From assembly GCA_964620555.1 (NCBI GenBank), contig CAZUGZ010000031.1, positions 1 through 27,861 of the forward strand: a stretch of DNA of 27,861 nt, written 5' to 3'. The notes below the pieces were generated by a model that saw only the letters and a program-made list of their open reading frames with translations, was not told the DNA's origin and ran no database searches. This DNA comes from JAPOQD01 sp964620555. Lineage in GTDB: Bacteria > Pseudomonadota > Gammaproteobacteria > Pseudomonadales > Halieaceae. Made by a program: the position numbers and the translations under genes. Below are positions 1 to 7,665 of the stretch, in pieces; position 1 is the first letter of the stretch, and each line of letters begins with the position of its first letter.

Positions 1-54
1 CGGTGAGCATGGCCGCTCGGCAGTGCCCGGAGCAATCGCAGGAAGGCTCACCTG

Positions 55-525
55 GTGAAGGACAACGCGCTATTGGTACTGAATGGCCCCGGATTGGCGG
101 ACCTGTTTGCCGGCGGGGGCGGCAGCGGCAACCTTGCTCTGGAACAACTGCGGGACGAGTGTTCCGCACATTGCCGGCGACTCGGCCTGGAGGTCGACTT
201 TCGCCAGACAGATGACGAAGAAGAGCTGTTTCGCTGGATTGCGAAAGACAGCGAGGAATTTGCCGGGCTGATCATCAACCCGGCGAGATACTCGATATCC
301 GGCCCCGTCGATTTCGAAACGTATCGCTCGGCGGTCGGAATGGTCGCGCATCGGAAACAGCCGGTGGTGGAAGTTCACCTGAGCAACATCTTTCGGGAAG
401 GCGCCGAATCTGCCAGGCCGCTGCAGGTGCCGGACAGCGGGATGGGCTTTATCTGCGGGCTGGGTTCAGATGGCTATCTGCTTGCCATTTCCGCCATTGC
501 GAAGCGGCTGCCAGGTGCGCCGTGA
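55..525 (+). CDS. Divergent type II 3-dehydroquinase-like protein, probably catalytically inactive
   Basis: A GTG start at 55 is preceded by an AGGAAGG ribosome site at about 41-47. The 156-residue product aligns end to end with the AroQ encoded directly downstream: it keeps the opening NGP (residues 10-12), the E106-x-H108-x-S-N strand and the closing GSDGY segment. The flexible lid is replaced by a glycine-rich stretch (residues 18-25, FAGGGGSG), so the lid arginine and the catalytic tyrosine of the family are missing, and the THTS loop has become SISG. The family converts 3-dehydroquinate to 3-dehydroshikimate in aromatic amino-acid synthesis, but this copy should not do so. Its stop overlaps the aroQ start by four bases (GTGA), so the two are translationally coupled. 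A structural or regulatory partner of AroQ, or an enzyme with a different substrate, are both possible. Family membership is clear; the role is unknown. Confidence 0.75.
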   Translation: MKDNALLVLNGPGLADLFAGGGGSGNLALEQLRDECSAHCRRLGLEVDFRQTDDEEELFRWIAKDSEEFAGLIINPARYSISGPVDFETYRSAVGMVAHRKQPVVEVHLSNIFREGAESARPLQVPDSGMGFICGLGSDGYLLAISAIAKRLPGAP

Positions 526-995
526 AAGTCTTTTTCATCAATGGCCCCAACCTGAATCTTCTGGGGACGCGAGAGCCTGAAATCTACGGTACCGTGACCC
601 TGGAAGAGGTCGCCGACCGGTGCCGGACTCGCGGGGCGGAACGCGGACTGGAGGTCCGCTTCCTGCAGTCGAATTTTGAAGGGCAACTCGTCGACTGGAT
701 ACAGGAGGCGATCGATGCGGCCGACGCGATCGTCATCAATGCCGCTGCGTATACGCATACATCCGTTGCGATTCATGACGCACTGAAGTCCTATCACGGT
801 TACAAGATCGAACTGCACATCTCCAATCCGCATCTGCGAGAGCCCTTTCGCCATATCTCGTACGTGTCTCCCGTCGTGGATGCAGTGGTAGCCGGGATCG
901 GCATCGACGGATATTCCCTGGTCGTCGACCTGTTGCCCCAGGTGCTCGAAAAGAGAGGCGCGTCTGATCCGGGAGGAAATCCGCGGCACCGCTGA
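522..995 (+). CDS. aroQ: Type II 3-dehydroquinate dehydratase
   Basis: This cytosolic enzyme catalyses the third step of the shikimate pathway (3-dehydroquinate to 3-dehydroshikimate). The 157-residue protein has the usual family length and all expected signatures: GPNLNLLGTRE near the N-terminus with R17 and the catalytic Y22, the INAAAYTHTS loop at 72-81, E97 and H99 in the ELHISN strand, and R106 and R110 in LREPFRH. The GTG start lies inside the stop region of the upstream divergent homologue (shared GTGA), so translation is coupled to it. The C-terminal tail after about residue 145 is charged and not conserved. The gene ends 12 bases from the convergent membrane-protein gene on the other strand. 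Identification is firm. Confidence 0.95.
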   Translation: MKVFFINGPNLNLLGTREPEIYGTVTLEEVADRCRTRGAERGLEVRFLQSNFEGQLVDWIQEAIDAADAIVINAAAYTHTSVAIHDALKSYHGYKIELHISNPHLREPFRHISYVSPVVDAVVAGIGIDGYSLVVDLLPQVLEKRGASDPGGNPRHR

Positions 996-1007
996 CTCCC
1001 GAGTCTG

Positions 1008-1697
1008 CTATTCGCCCTTGCCGAGCCGTTTGGACAGCCAATTGAGAGCCTTTTTGGCGATGATCGGAAATGCGCCAAGCAACGCGAACGAAATCAGCAG
1101 GGTCGGCGACAGGATCCCCCGGAGCGACTCCAAGCGGCCGATTTCCCTGCCGGCGTTCACGTACACCACCGTTCCGGCCAGCATGCCAACCTGGCTTACC
1201 CAGTAGAAAGTCCAGAGCCGAATCGGTGTAAGGGCCATGACCAGGTTGACGACGAAGAAGGGGAAGATGGGAACCAGCCTGAGGGCGAACAGGTAGAACG
1301 CGCCATCCCTCTCCACGCCCTCGTTGATCTTGCCGAGGTACTTCCCGAAGCGGTTCTGCACGGCGTCCCGGAACAGGTACCGGGCGAGCATGCACGCGAG
1401 TGTCGCCCCGATCGTGCTGGCGAAAGACACCAGCACGAGGCCGACTGCCAGTCCGAAAATCGCACCGGCGGCGATCGTCATGATGGCCGCGCCGGGAAGC
1501 GACAGGGCGGCCATGACAATGTAGACAGCCATGAACGCCGCGCTGGCCAGTGTCGGGTTGTCATCGTAGAAGCCGACGACCACGGAGCGCTGGGCCTGGA
1601 AAAACTCGAGGTTGAAATACCGGCCCAGGTCGAACGCGAAGAACGATGCCACGAGTGCGACCACGGCCCCGAGCAGGATAAGCTGGTTTCGCTTCAA
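1008..1697 (-). CDS. TVP38/TMEM64 (DedA-like, VTT domain) membrane protein
   Basis: The 229-residue protein is strongly hydrophobic. It has an N-terminal membrane segment (about residues 5-22) and the VTT-domain core: a glycine-rich SLPGAAIMTIAAGAIFG region, a further hydrophobic block, FALRLVPIFPFFVVN, and a C-terminal hydrophobic segment before a basic tail. The family sits in the inner membrane and is related to DedA lipid-scramblase/transporter-like proteins; the substrate is unknown here. I chose the TTG at 1697 because the upstream glutaredoxin-like gene ends at 1705-1707 and a purine-rich AAGAGA lies just before the TTG. An open frame continues upstream to 1811, but that would be an implausible extension inside the other gene. 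It is probably co-transcribed with the glutaredoxin-like gene, eight bases apart. Confidence 0.85.
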   Translation of the reverse strand: MKRNQLILLGAVVALVASFFAFDLGRYFNLEFFQAQRSVVVGFYDDNPTLASAAFMAVYIVMAALSLPGAAIMTIAAGAIFGLAVGLVLVSFASTIGATLACMLARYLFRDAVQNRFGKYLGKINEGVERDGAFYLFALRLVPIFPFFVVNLVMALTPIRLWTFYWVSQVGMLAGTVVYVNAGREIGRLESLRGILSPTLLISFALLGAFPIIAKKALNWLSKRLGKGE

Positions 1698-1704
1698 GAT
1701 TCTC

Positions 1705-2342
1705 TTACTCGTACCGGCCCCTGCCCGGCGACAGCGAGCGTTGGCCGCGGTCAAGGTTCGGTACGACTTCGGGGAGACCCAGAACTTCCCTGAGCGCGTC
1801 CGCCCCACCAATGTAGGTTCCGTCGATCCAGATCTGCGGAACCGTGACCGGCGTCTTGGGGCCGATGATCGGCTTCACGCGGGCCAGCATTTCGTAGAGC
1901 GCTCGGGTGTCCCTGATGACATCGTAGTATTGGTGGGGAAGGTCGGTTTGCGCCAGGTAGTCCCTGGCCCGAATGCAGTGGGGGCAGGACGCCTTGCCGA
2001 AGATATGGTTGCCCTCCAGCGGTGTGTCGGCCGCGGCGGCCTCGATGACGGTTTGTGTGAGCAGGCCGCGGTTGAGTGCACGTCCCTGTGAGATGACNNN
2101 NNNNNNNCCCTGCCGTTGACGAGCACGATGGGCGCGTGCCAGCCGCCCCTGGGCAGGGGCCTCCACCACTCACTCAGCCAATCGCGCAAGTCGAGTTGTA
2201 CGTCGATCCCGGCCAGTTCGGTATCGATGCAGTCCTGGATAATGTCTTTGGTAAGCGAGCATTCGCCGCACGGTATATTGACCTTGAATGGCCCCCATGC
2301 GCCCGCCCAGCGGAAGACCGTGATTTCGACTGGATCGCTCAC
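1705..2342 (-). CDS. Two-domain thioredoxin-like/glutaredoxin protein (interrupted by assembly gap)
   Basis: The N-terminal part (residues 1-78) is a thioredoxin-fold-like domain with a CGEC motif at about 25-28 and a WLSEWWRPLPRGGW block. The C-terminal part is a glutaredoxin with CPHC at about 116-119 and the TVPQIWIDGTYIGGAD substrate-binding strand. The 10-N gap at 2098-2107 separates them and appears to shift the frame. The flanking sequences read continuously as VLVNGR then VISQGR if the contig ends share one G, giving a 208-residue protein. The GTG at 2342 is the first plausible start in the upstream frame; its ribosome site is weak. Expected role: thiol-disulfide exchange or deglutathionylation in the cytosol. 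It lies directly upstream of the TVP38-like gene. Glutaredoxin identity is firm; the exact N-terminus and the joined reading are inferred. Confidence 0.8.
2098..2107. other. Assembly gap (10 N) inside the glutaredoxin-like gene
   Basis: Ten Ns join two contigs. On the minus strand the left part ends in aacggcaggg and the right part begins gtcatctcac. A join with a one-base overlap keeps the frame and gives NGR-VISQG. Any true gap length congruent to 2 modulo 3 would also restore the frame. Confidence 0.95.
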
Positions 2343-2389
2343 CTTGATTTTTGTCCGGGCTTGGCCTGCCGCCGTTTGTCCTGGGGGGC

Positions 2390-2395
2390 AGTATA
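2390..2395 (-). promoter_or_regulatory. Possible -10 element for the glutaredoxin-like gene
   Basis: On the minus strand this reads TATACT, about 48 bases before the GTG at 2342, inside the 161-base divergent region shared with the DUF3604 gene. No good -35 hexamer is seen at the usual spacing, so this is tentative. For the opposite direction, TATTAT at 2465-2470 lies 34 bases before the DUF3604 start and is equally tentative. Confidence 0.25.
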
Positions 2396-2503
2396 CACAG
2401 TTGGCCTGTTCGGCGGTATTGAGCTGGAGATGGCAGTATCTGTCACCACGATTCCGATTCCCTGTATTATCGGTCTCCGATTTACAGAACAGCGAGGAAT
2501 CCA

Positions 2504-4546
2504 ATGCCGTTCGGAATAATGCCTGCCAACCCCGGTTGGTATCGGCCGCTGTCGCTATCGCTGTGCGGGGTACTGCTCGGCGCCTGTGGCGATGAACCGT
2601 ATCCGATAGCGCAATTCGAGGTACCCCGGCCCGTGCCGGCAGTGGCGCCGGAAACCCCTTGTGACGACCGCAACCCGTGGCGCAACGCCTACTGGGGTGA
2701 TCTCCACGTCCATACCGCCATCTCCACCGACGCCTGGCAGGAAGATGTGCGCATGATGCCTGACGATGCACTGCGCTTCGGCTTCGGTGGCCCGGTTTCC
2801 CTGCCACCGATGGACGATCAGGGCAATCCCACCCGCACTGTCAGTATCGACCGGCCATTGGACTTCGTGGCGGTAACCGATCACGCAGAGTTTCTGGGTG
2901 AGGCCTGGCTGTGCACCTCCGAAACTTCGGGCCGCTACGACAGCGATTTCTGCCAGAACTACCGCGACCTCGAACCCATCGATCTGTCTTTCCTCAAATA
3001 CATCGCCAGCCCCTGGGGTTTCCGCAACGACGATGCCTGTGGTGAAGACGGCCAGCGCTGCCGGGATGCAGCGACCAATTACTGGCAGCAGAACATCGCC
3101 GCTGCGGAAAAATGGGACGACAAAAGCAGTGCCTGCGAACGCACCGCGTTTATCGCCTACGAATACTCCTCGTACCGAATGGGTTCCAATCTTCACCGCA
3201 ACGTCATTTTCAGGAATAACGTGGTGCCCCGATTGCCCGTCAGCCATATTGAGGAACCATTGGAATGGAACCTGTGGCAACGCCTGAAAGAACTGTGCAA
3301 GGACAGCGGGACGGGCTGCGATGTGCTGGCCATACCCCACAACTCCAATATCAGCAACGGCCGCATGTTCAACGTCGATTACTACGGCGCCCGCACCACT
3401 GAACAGGAAGCGGCACGCGCTGCACTGCGCCTGGAAATGGAGCCCGTAGTGGAAATCATGCAGCACAAGGGGGACTCCGAATGTCGAGACGGGATCGTGG
3501 GCATACTCGATTCCGAAGACGAACTGTGCGCCTATGAAAAAATGGAGGATCGGATTATCCAGTTCGACAAGGGCAAGGATCCGTTGGTGGATGATTGTCC
3601 CACCGGTGTCCTCGGGCACTGGATGCCCCACATCGGGCCGGATTGCTACTCGCCGCTGAACTACGCCCGCTACGCACTGATTGAGGGTCTGGCCGAGGAA
3701 GAACGGCTGGGGGTAAACCCCTTCAAGTTTGGCCTGAGTGCCAGTACCGATACCCACAATGCCTTGGCCGGCGGCGTAGAGGAGCGCAGTTTCCCGGGGC
3801 ACCTGGGCATGGGCGACCATGACGCGACCGAGCGCACCTCCTATGTTTCCACCGAGCGGGGCGGCTCCTCCAACAATCCGGGAGGTATCATAGGAATCTG
3901 GGCCGAGGAAAATAATCGGGGTGCGCTGTTCGACGCCATGCGTCGCCGGGAAGTTTTCGGCACCAGTGGCCCGCGAATCACACCGCGTTTCTTTGGCGGG
4001 TGGGATTACCCCGAGTCATTCTGTGAGCGGGCAGGCACCGATGGCGACTGGCTGCAAAGTGCATATCAGCAGGGTGTGGCCATGGGCGGGGACCTGCCGG
4101 GCGCGAGCCCGGGGGCAACCGCGCCGAGCCTGGTAGCCATGGCCGCAGCCGACCCCGGCACGGCAAAATACCCCGGTACGCCGCTGCAGCGCCTGCAAAT
4201 CATAAAGGGTTGGGTGGACGATGCGGGCAACCGCAGAACCAGGGTATACGACGTGGCCGGTGACCCCGACAACGGCGCCACCGTCGACACCGCTACCTGC
4301 CGACAAAGCGGCGCGGGTTTCCATCAATTGTGCTCGGTGTGGCGCGACCCGGATTTCGATCCCTCGCAACGCTCGGTCTATTACCTGCGTGCCGTGGAAA
4401 ACCCCAGTTGTCGCTTCGATGCCTGGCAGTGTATCCACCTCGAGGGCGATGAACGGCCGCCGAACTGCGACGTCGACACCCGCGAACAACCGAAGTCCCA
4501 GCAGGAGCGTGCCTGGAGTTCACCCATCTGGTATACGCCGGAATAG
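2504..4546 (+). CDS. DUF3604 family lipoprotein (PHP-like putative metal hydrolase)
   Basis: This 680-residue protein has a lipoprotein signal: a hydrophobic stretch followed by LLGAC, so the mature protein would begin at the cysteine near residue 28 and be membrane-anchored outside the cytoplasm. A GAGGA ribosome site precedes the ATG at 2504. The body matches the DUF3604 family: WGDLHVHTAIS with H68 and H70, FVAVTDHAEFLGE with D126 and H127, IPHNSNISNG, and a late SASTDTHNALAGG block, which together look like a PHP-type metal-binding site. Many cysteines are consistent with an exported location. The reaction and substrate are not known for the family. It stands alone, divergent from the glutaredoxin-like gene, and is followed by the promoter of the aminotransferase unit. 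Confidence 0.88.
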   Translation: MPFGIMPANPGWYRPLSLSLCGVLLGACGDEPYPIAQFEVPRPVPAVAPETPCDDRNPWRNAYWGDLHVHTAISTDAWQEDVRMMPDDALRFGFGGPVSLPPMDDQGNPTRTVSIDRPLDFVAVTDHAEFLGEAWLCTSETSGRYDSDFCQNYRDLEPIDLSFLKYIASPWGFRNDDACGEDGQRCRDAATNYWQQNIAAAEKWDDKSSACERTAFIAYEYSSYRMGSNLHRNVIFRNNVVPRLPVSHIEEPLEWNLWQRLKELCKDSGTGCDVLAIPHNSNISNGRMFNVDYYGARTTEQEAARAALRLEMEPVVEIMQHKGDSECRDGIVGILDSEDELCAYEKMEDRIIQFDKGKDPLVDDCPTGVLGHWMPHIGPDCYSPLNYARYALIEGLAEEERLGVNPFKFGLSASTDTHNALAGGVEERSFPGHLGMGDHDATERTSYVSTERGGSSNNPGGIIGIWAEENNRGALFDAMRRREVFGTSGPRITPRFFGGWDYPESFCERAGTDGDWLQSAYQQGVAMGGDLPGASPGATAPSLVAMAAADPGTAKYPGTPLQRLQIIKGWVDDAGNRRTRVYDVAGDPDNGATVDTATCRQSGAGFHQLCSVWRDPDFDPSQRSVYYLRAVENPSCRFDAWQCIHLEGDERPPNCDVDTREQPKSQQERAWSSPIWYTPE

Positions 4547-4604
4547 CCGACCAACGGGCATACTCGGGAATCCAGTTGCTTTGCTGTTAAGACCTGTTAT
4601 CAAC

Positions 4605-4613
4605 TGCTATTAT
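4605..4613 (+). promoter_or_regulatory. Extended -10 promoter before the antitoxin relic and aminotransferase
   Basis: The sequence TGC-TATTAT (4605-4613) is an extended -10 element. The -35 region at 4585-4590 (TGTTAA) is poor, as is common with extended -10 promoters. The predicted transcript would start near 4620 and include the short antitoxin-like ORF and the aminotransferase. Confidence 0.5.
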
Positions 4614-4645
4614 AAGACCACTTCATAGAGCAGGAGATAGTGGCC

Positions 4646-4753
4646 ATGGGTACACGGTTCTCCGAAGACATCGTTCCCCTGACCGACCTGAAGGTAAATC
4701 CGGGCCGAGTGGTCAAACACGCGGAGGCAAAGGCGCGGCTCGGGCTCACCTGA
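4646..4753 (+). pseudogene. Truncated Phd/YefM-type antitoxin (N-terminal fragment)
   Basis: A 35-codon ORF begins at ATG 4646 (a GTG at 4640 is also possible) behind a CAGGAG ribosome site at 4631-4636. It reads MGTRFSEDIVPLTDLKVNPG, followed by a segment ending in HAEAK. This is the typical N-terminus of Phd/YefM antitoxins, the DNA-binding antidote half of toxin-antitoxin pairs. Where the family continues with the RPVLLTSRGRG-like strand, this one switches to ARLGLT and stops. No frameshift of the following bases restores the domain and no toxin gene is next to it. It ends six bases before the aminotransferase start. It is best read as a decayed antitoxin left as a leader peptide; whether it is still translated or regulates downstream translation cannot be told. 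Confidence 0.65.
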
Positions 4754-4759
4754 CTTGAG

Positions 4760-6097
4760 ATGAATCAGGCACAGCTCGACCGGCGGGCGGGTTTGACCGA
4801 GGCGCAACTGCACGCGCAGTGGATGCCCTTTACCGGCAATCGCCAGTTCCGGAAGGATCCGAGGATCATCGTCAGGGCGGAGGGCAGATACTACTTTTCG
4901 GCCGACGGACGGCGGATTTTTGACGGTCTGTCCGGCTTGTGGACCTGTGGTGCCGGGCACGCCCGGCGGGAAATCACTGAGGCGGTGAGCCGGCAGATCG
5001 GCACGCTGGACTACGCCCCGGCCTTTCAATTCGGTCACCCCGGCGCCTTTCAGTTGGCCGAGCGCATCGGCCAATTCATGCCGGAGGGGCTGGACCGGGT
5101 GTTTTTTACCGGTTCCGGTTCCGAATCGGTGGATACCGCCCTGAAGATCGCCCGCGCCTACTGGCAGCAGCAGGGTATGGCCGGCAAGACGCGGCTGGTC
5201 GGCCGCATCAAGGGCTACCACGGAGTCAACTTCGGCGGTATCTCGGTGGGTGGGCTGGCTCCCAACCGGTCGCTGTACGGGGCGCTGCTCGAAACCGACC
5301 ATATTGCCTCCACCGCCCTGCCGGAAAATACTTTTGTGCGCGGCATTCCCCAGTCCGGTGCCCACCTGGCGGAGGAACTGGAGCAGTTGGTCGCGCTGCA
5401 CGGCCCGGATTCCATCGCGGCGCTGATCGTCGAGCCGATGGCCGGTTCCGGTGGGGTGTGGCCGCCCCCCGCAGGTTATCTGCAACGCCTGCGGGAACTC
5501 TGCACCCGGCATCGCATTCTGCTCATCTTTGACGAGGTGATTACCGGTCTCGGTCGGCTCGGCGCCAACACCGGAGCGGCTGCCTTTGGTGTATGCCCCG
5601 ACCTGATCACGCTGGCCAAGCAGATCACCAACGGCGCGATACCGATGGGCGCAGTGGCGGTGCGCCGGGATATCCACGACAGCTTCATGCAGCACGGCGG
5701 GCCCGAGTACGCGCTGGAACTGCCCCATGGCTATACCTATTCGGGGCACCCGGTGGCCTGTGCCGCCGGCTTGGCGACGCTGGATCTGCTGGAGGCTGAA
5801 GGCCTGATCCAACGGGTTGCCTCCACTGTGGCGCCGCTGTTGGAAGACGCTATCCACAGCCTCAGGGGGCAACCCCTGATCACGGATATTCGCAATTGCG
5901 GGGCCGCCGCCGCCCTGACCCTGGATGCGATGCCAGGGGAACCGCTGAGGCGTCCCTTCGAGGTGGCCATGCGCATGTGGGAAAAGGGCTTCTATGTCCG
6001 CTATGGCGGAGATACCATCCAGCTCGGTCTGCCCTTCACCACCGAGGCCGAAGAAATAGACCTGCTGATCAGCGCCTTGCAGGACAGCCTCGGCTGA
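4760..6097 (+). CDS. Class III PLP aminotransferase (omega-amino acid:pyruvate type)
   Basis: The 445-residue protein has the full class III aminotransferase fold. WMPF near residue 21 is typical of beta-alanine/omega-amino acid:pyruvate transaminases. GSGSESVDTALK binds the cofactor phosphate, D258 in LIFDEVITGLGRLG contacts the pyridine nitrogen, and K287 in TLAKQITNGAIPMGAV forms the PLP Schiff base. The family moves an amino group from beta-alanine, an omega-amino acid or an amine to pyruvate in the cytosol. The ATG at 4760 follows the antitoxin relic by six bases and shares its predicted promoter. The acyl-CoA carboxyltransferase 75 bases downstream suggests a degradative unit in which an omega-amino acid is converted to an acyl-CoA. 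The exact substrate is not determinable from sequence. Confidence 0.9.
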   Translation: MNQAQLDRRAGLTEAQLHAQWMPFTGNRQFRKDPRIIVRAEGRYYFSADGRRIFDGLSGLWTCGAGHARREITEAVSRQIGTLDYAPAFQFGHPGAFQLAERIGQFMPEGLDRVFFTGSGSESVDTALKIARAYWQQQGMAGKTRLVGRIKGYHGVNFGGISVGGLAPNRSLYGALLETDHIASTALPENTFVRGIPQSGAHLAEELEQLVALHGPDSIAALIVEPMAGSGGVWPPPAGYLQRLRELCTRHRILLIFDEVITGLGRLGANTGAAAFGVCPDLITLAKQITNGAIPMGAVAVRRDIHDSFMQHGGPEYALELPHGYTYSGHPVACAAGLATLDLLEAEGLIQRVASTVAPLLEDAIHSLRGQPLITDIRNCGAAAALTLDAMPGEPLRRPFEVAMRMWEKGFYVRYGGDTIQLGLPFTTEAEEIDLLISALQDSLG

Positions 6098-6171
6098 CCC
6101 TGGCCAGGACCACTGGCCGTGCACCGCTGGCGCGCCACCCCCCCCCGCATCGCAAATACCGGGAGTGCCCC

Positions 6172-7641
6172 ATGAAACGGATCAGAGCAGACTGGCAGGA
6201 GCTGCTGCAACAACTGCAAACCCGACACGGATCGGCCCGGGCCATGGGTGGCGAAAAGCGCATCGCCCGCCAGCACCAGCGCAACCGGCAGACTGCCAGA
6301 GAGCGGCTGGCGGCCCTGTTGGACGGCGACAGTTTCAGCGAAATCGGTGCGTTGGCCGGAGCTAACCATCCGGGTGGCGCGGCAGCGGTGCCGGCGGATG
6401 CCCTGGTGGGTGGAACCGGCAGGATCGAGGGTCGCCCGGTAGTGGCCCTGGCCGAAGACTTCACCGTCAAGGGCGGCTCCATCGGCCACCCCAATGCCGC
6501 CAAGCGGGCCAGACTGGTGCGTCTGGCACTGGAGCAGCGGCTGCCCCTGGTGCTGATGCTGGACGGCGCCGGGGAGCGGGCCGGGAACAGTGGGGAGCGC
6601 TACCCGGTGGCGCCGAATGACCTGCAACTGGTGGCGGACCTGCAGGGTCGGGCACCGGTAGTGACCCTGATCATGGGTACCTCGGCCGGCCACGGCGCAC
6701 TGACCGGCATGTTTGCCGATTTCATCGTGATGACCGCAGGCTCCGCCCTCTTTACCGCGGGTCCGCCGTTGGTGAAGGCGGCCCTGGGCATCGACACCAC
6801 ACCGGAAGCGCTGGGCGGCGCCAGCCTGCACACCCGCGACAGCGGAGTGGCGCACAATTGCGCCGCCACCGAAGACGAGGCCATGGCCCTGTGCCGTCAC
6901 TTCCTGTCCCTGCTGCCGACCCGGGCCGGAGACCCGCTGCCGGCGGCAACCGATGAGAACAGCGCCCGCCCGCGCCAGGTCGACCAGTTGCTGGATCTGA
7001 TTCCACCCCGGCTCAACCAGGCTTTCGACATGCGCGAACTGTTGCAGTGCCTGGTGGATGACAACTCCCTGCTGGAATTGCAGCCCGATTATGGCGGCAG
7101 CCTGATCACCGCCCTGGCCCGCCTCGGAGGCGTACCCTGTCTGCTGCTGGCCAATCAGCCCAGCGTACTGGCCGGGGCGATCACCGTGGACAGTGCGCGC
7201 AAGGCAACCCATTTCATCGCCGTGGCCGATGCCTTCGGGCTGCCCCTGGTGAGCTTGCTGGACAACCCGGGAGTGCTGCCCGGCACCGACTCCGAACGGG
7301 CCGGGATTTTGCGCGCTGCGGGCCAGATGTTTGCCGCCCAGCGCCGCTATCGGGGCAAAAAAATTGTCGCCACCCTGCGCAAGGCATTTGGTTTCGGCAG
7401 TTCGGTGATGGGCATGAACCCGTGGGACCGGCAACTCATCAGTCTCGCCCTGCCCAGCGCCAGCCTGGGCGGGGTCCCTGCCATTGGCGGCGCAGCGGCG
7501 GCCCGGGCCTCGGCCGAAGAGGCCGCCCGCATGCAGCGGGCCCAGTCCGGTGCCTGGGTACCCGCGGACGCCATGGCTTTCGATAAGGTAGTGGCGCCGC
7601 CGGATCTGCGCAACGAAATCATCGCCGCCCTGCAGTTATGA
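6172..7641 (+). CDS. Acyl-CoA carboxylase, carboxyltransferase (beta) subunit family
   Basis: From ATG 6172, with GGGAG at 6161-6165, the product is 489 residues; the open frame upstream of this ATG is not coding. It has the two crotonase-like halves of the carboxyltransferase fold: the TARERLAALLD helix near residue 44, DFTVKGGSIG and LMDGAGER-type turns in the first half, and LLANQPSVLAGAIT, SLLDNPGVLPGT and FGFGSSVMGM in the second. The family transfers carboxyl from biotin to an acyl-CoA (propionyl-, methylcrotonyl- or geranyl-CoA-like). No biotin carboxylase/biotin carrier subunit is adjacent, so it either uses one encoded elsewhere or has drifted to decarboxylase-like activity. The glycine motifs differ somewhat from PccB/MccB, so the substrate is open. 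Confidence 0.85.
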   Translation: MKRIRADWQELLQQLQTRHGSARAMGGEKRIARQHQRNRQTARERLAALLDGDSFSEIGALAGANHPGGAAAVPADALVGGTGRIEGRPVVALAEDFTVKGGSIGHPNAAKRARLVRLALEQRLPLVLMLDGAGERAGNSGERYPVAPNDLQLVADLQGRAPVVTLIMGTSAGHGALTGMFADFIVMTAGSALFTAGPPLVKAALGIDTTPEALGGASLHTRDSGVAHNCAATEDEAMALCRHFLSLLPTRAGDPLPAATDENSARPRQVDQLLDLIPPRLNQAFDMRELLQCLVDDNSLLELQPDYGGSLITALARLGGVPCLLLANQPSVLAGAITVDSARKATHFIAVADAFGLPLVSLLDNPGVLPGTDSERAGILRAAGQMFAAQRRYRGKKIVATLRKAFGFGSSVMGMNPWDRQLISLALPSASLGGVPAIGGAAAARASAEEAARMQRAQSGAWVPADAMAFDKVVAPPDLRNEIIAALQL

Positions 7642-7665
7642 TGTCATCCGCCTTTGCCGCCGTGC

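Noticed and set aside
1..54. Tail of an upstream gene at the window edge
   Set aside because: Fifty-four bases are too few to identify a product; only the ribosome site of the first gene is recognisable.
2386..2402. LexA-like operator (CAGTATACACAG)
   Set aside because: The half-sites are not spaced as a CTGT-N8-ACAG box and the neighbouring genes are not SOS genes; it is more simply a -10 element.
2555..3820. A 421-codon open frame on the minus strand across the DUF3604 gene
   Set aside because: It is the antisense of a well-supported lipoprotein gene, has no recognisable motifs, and long shadow frames are expected at this GC content. The same applies to 4610-6124 (-), 6001-7434 (-), 17197-18843 (-), 20309-21463 (+), 23782-25419 (+) and 25796-26956 (+).
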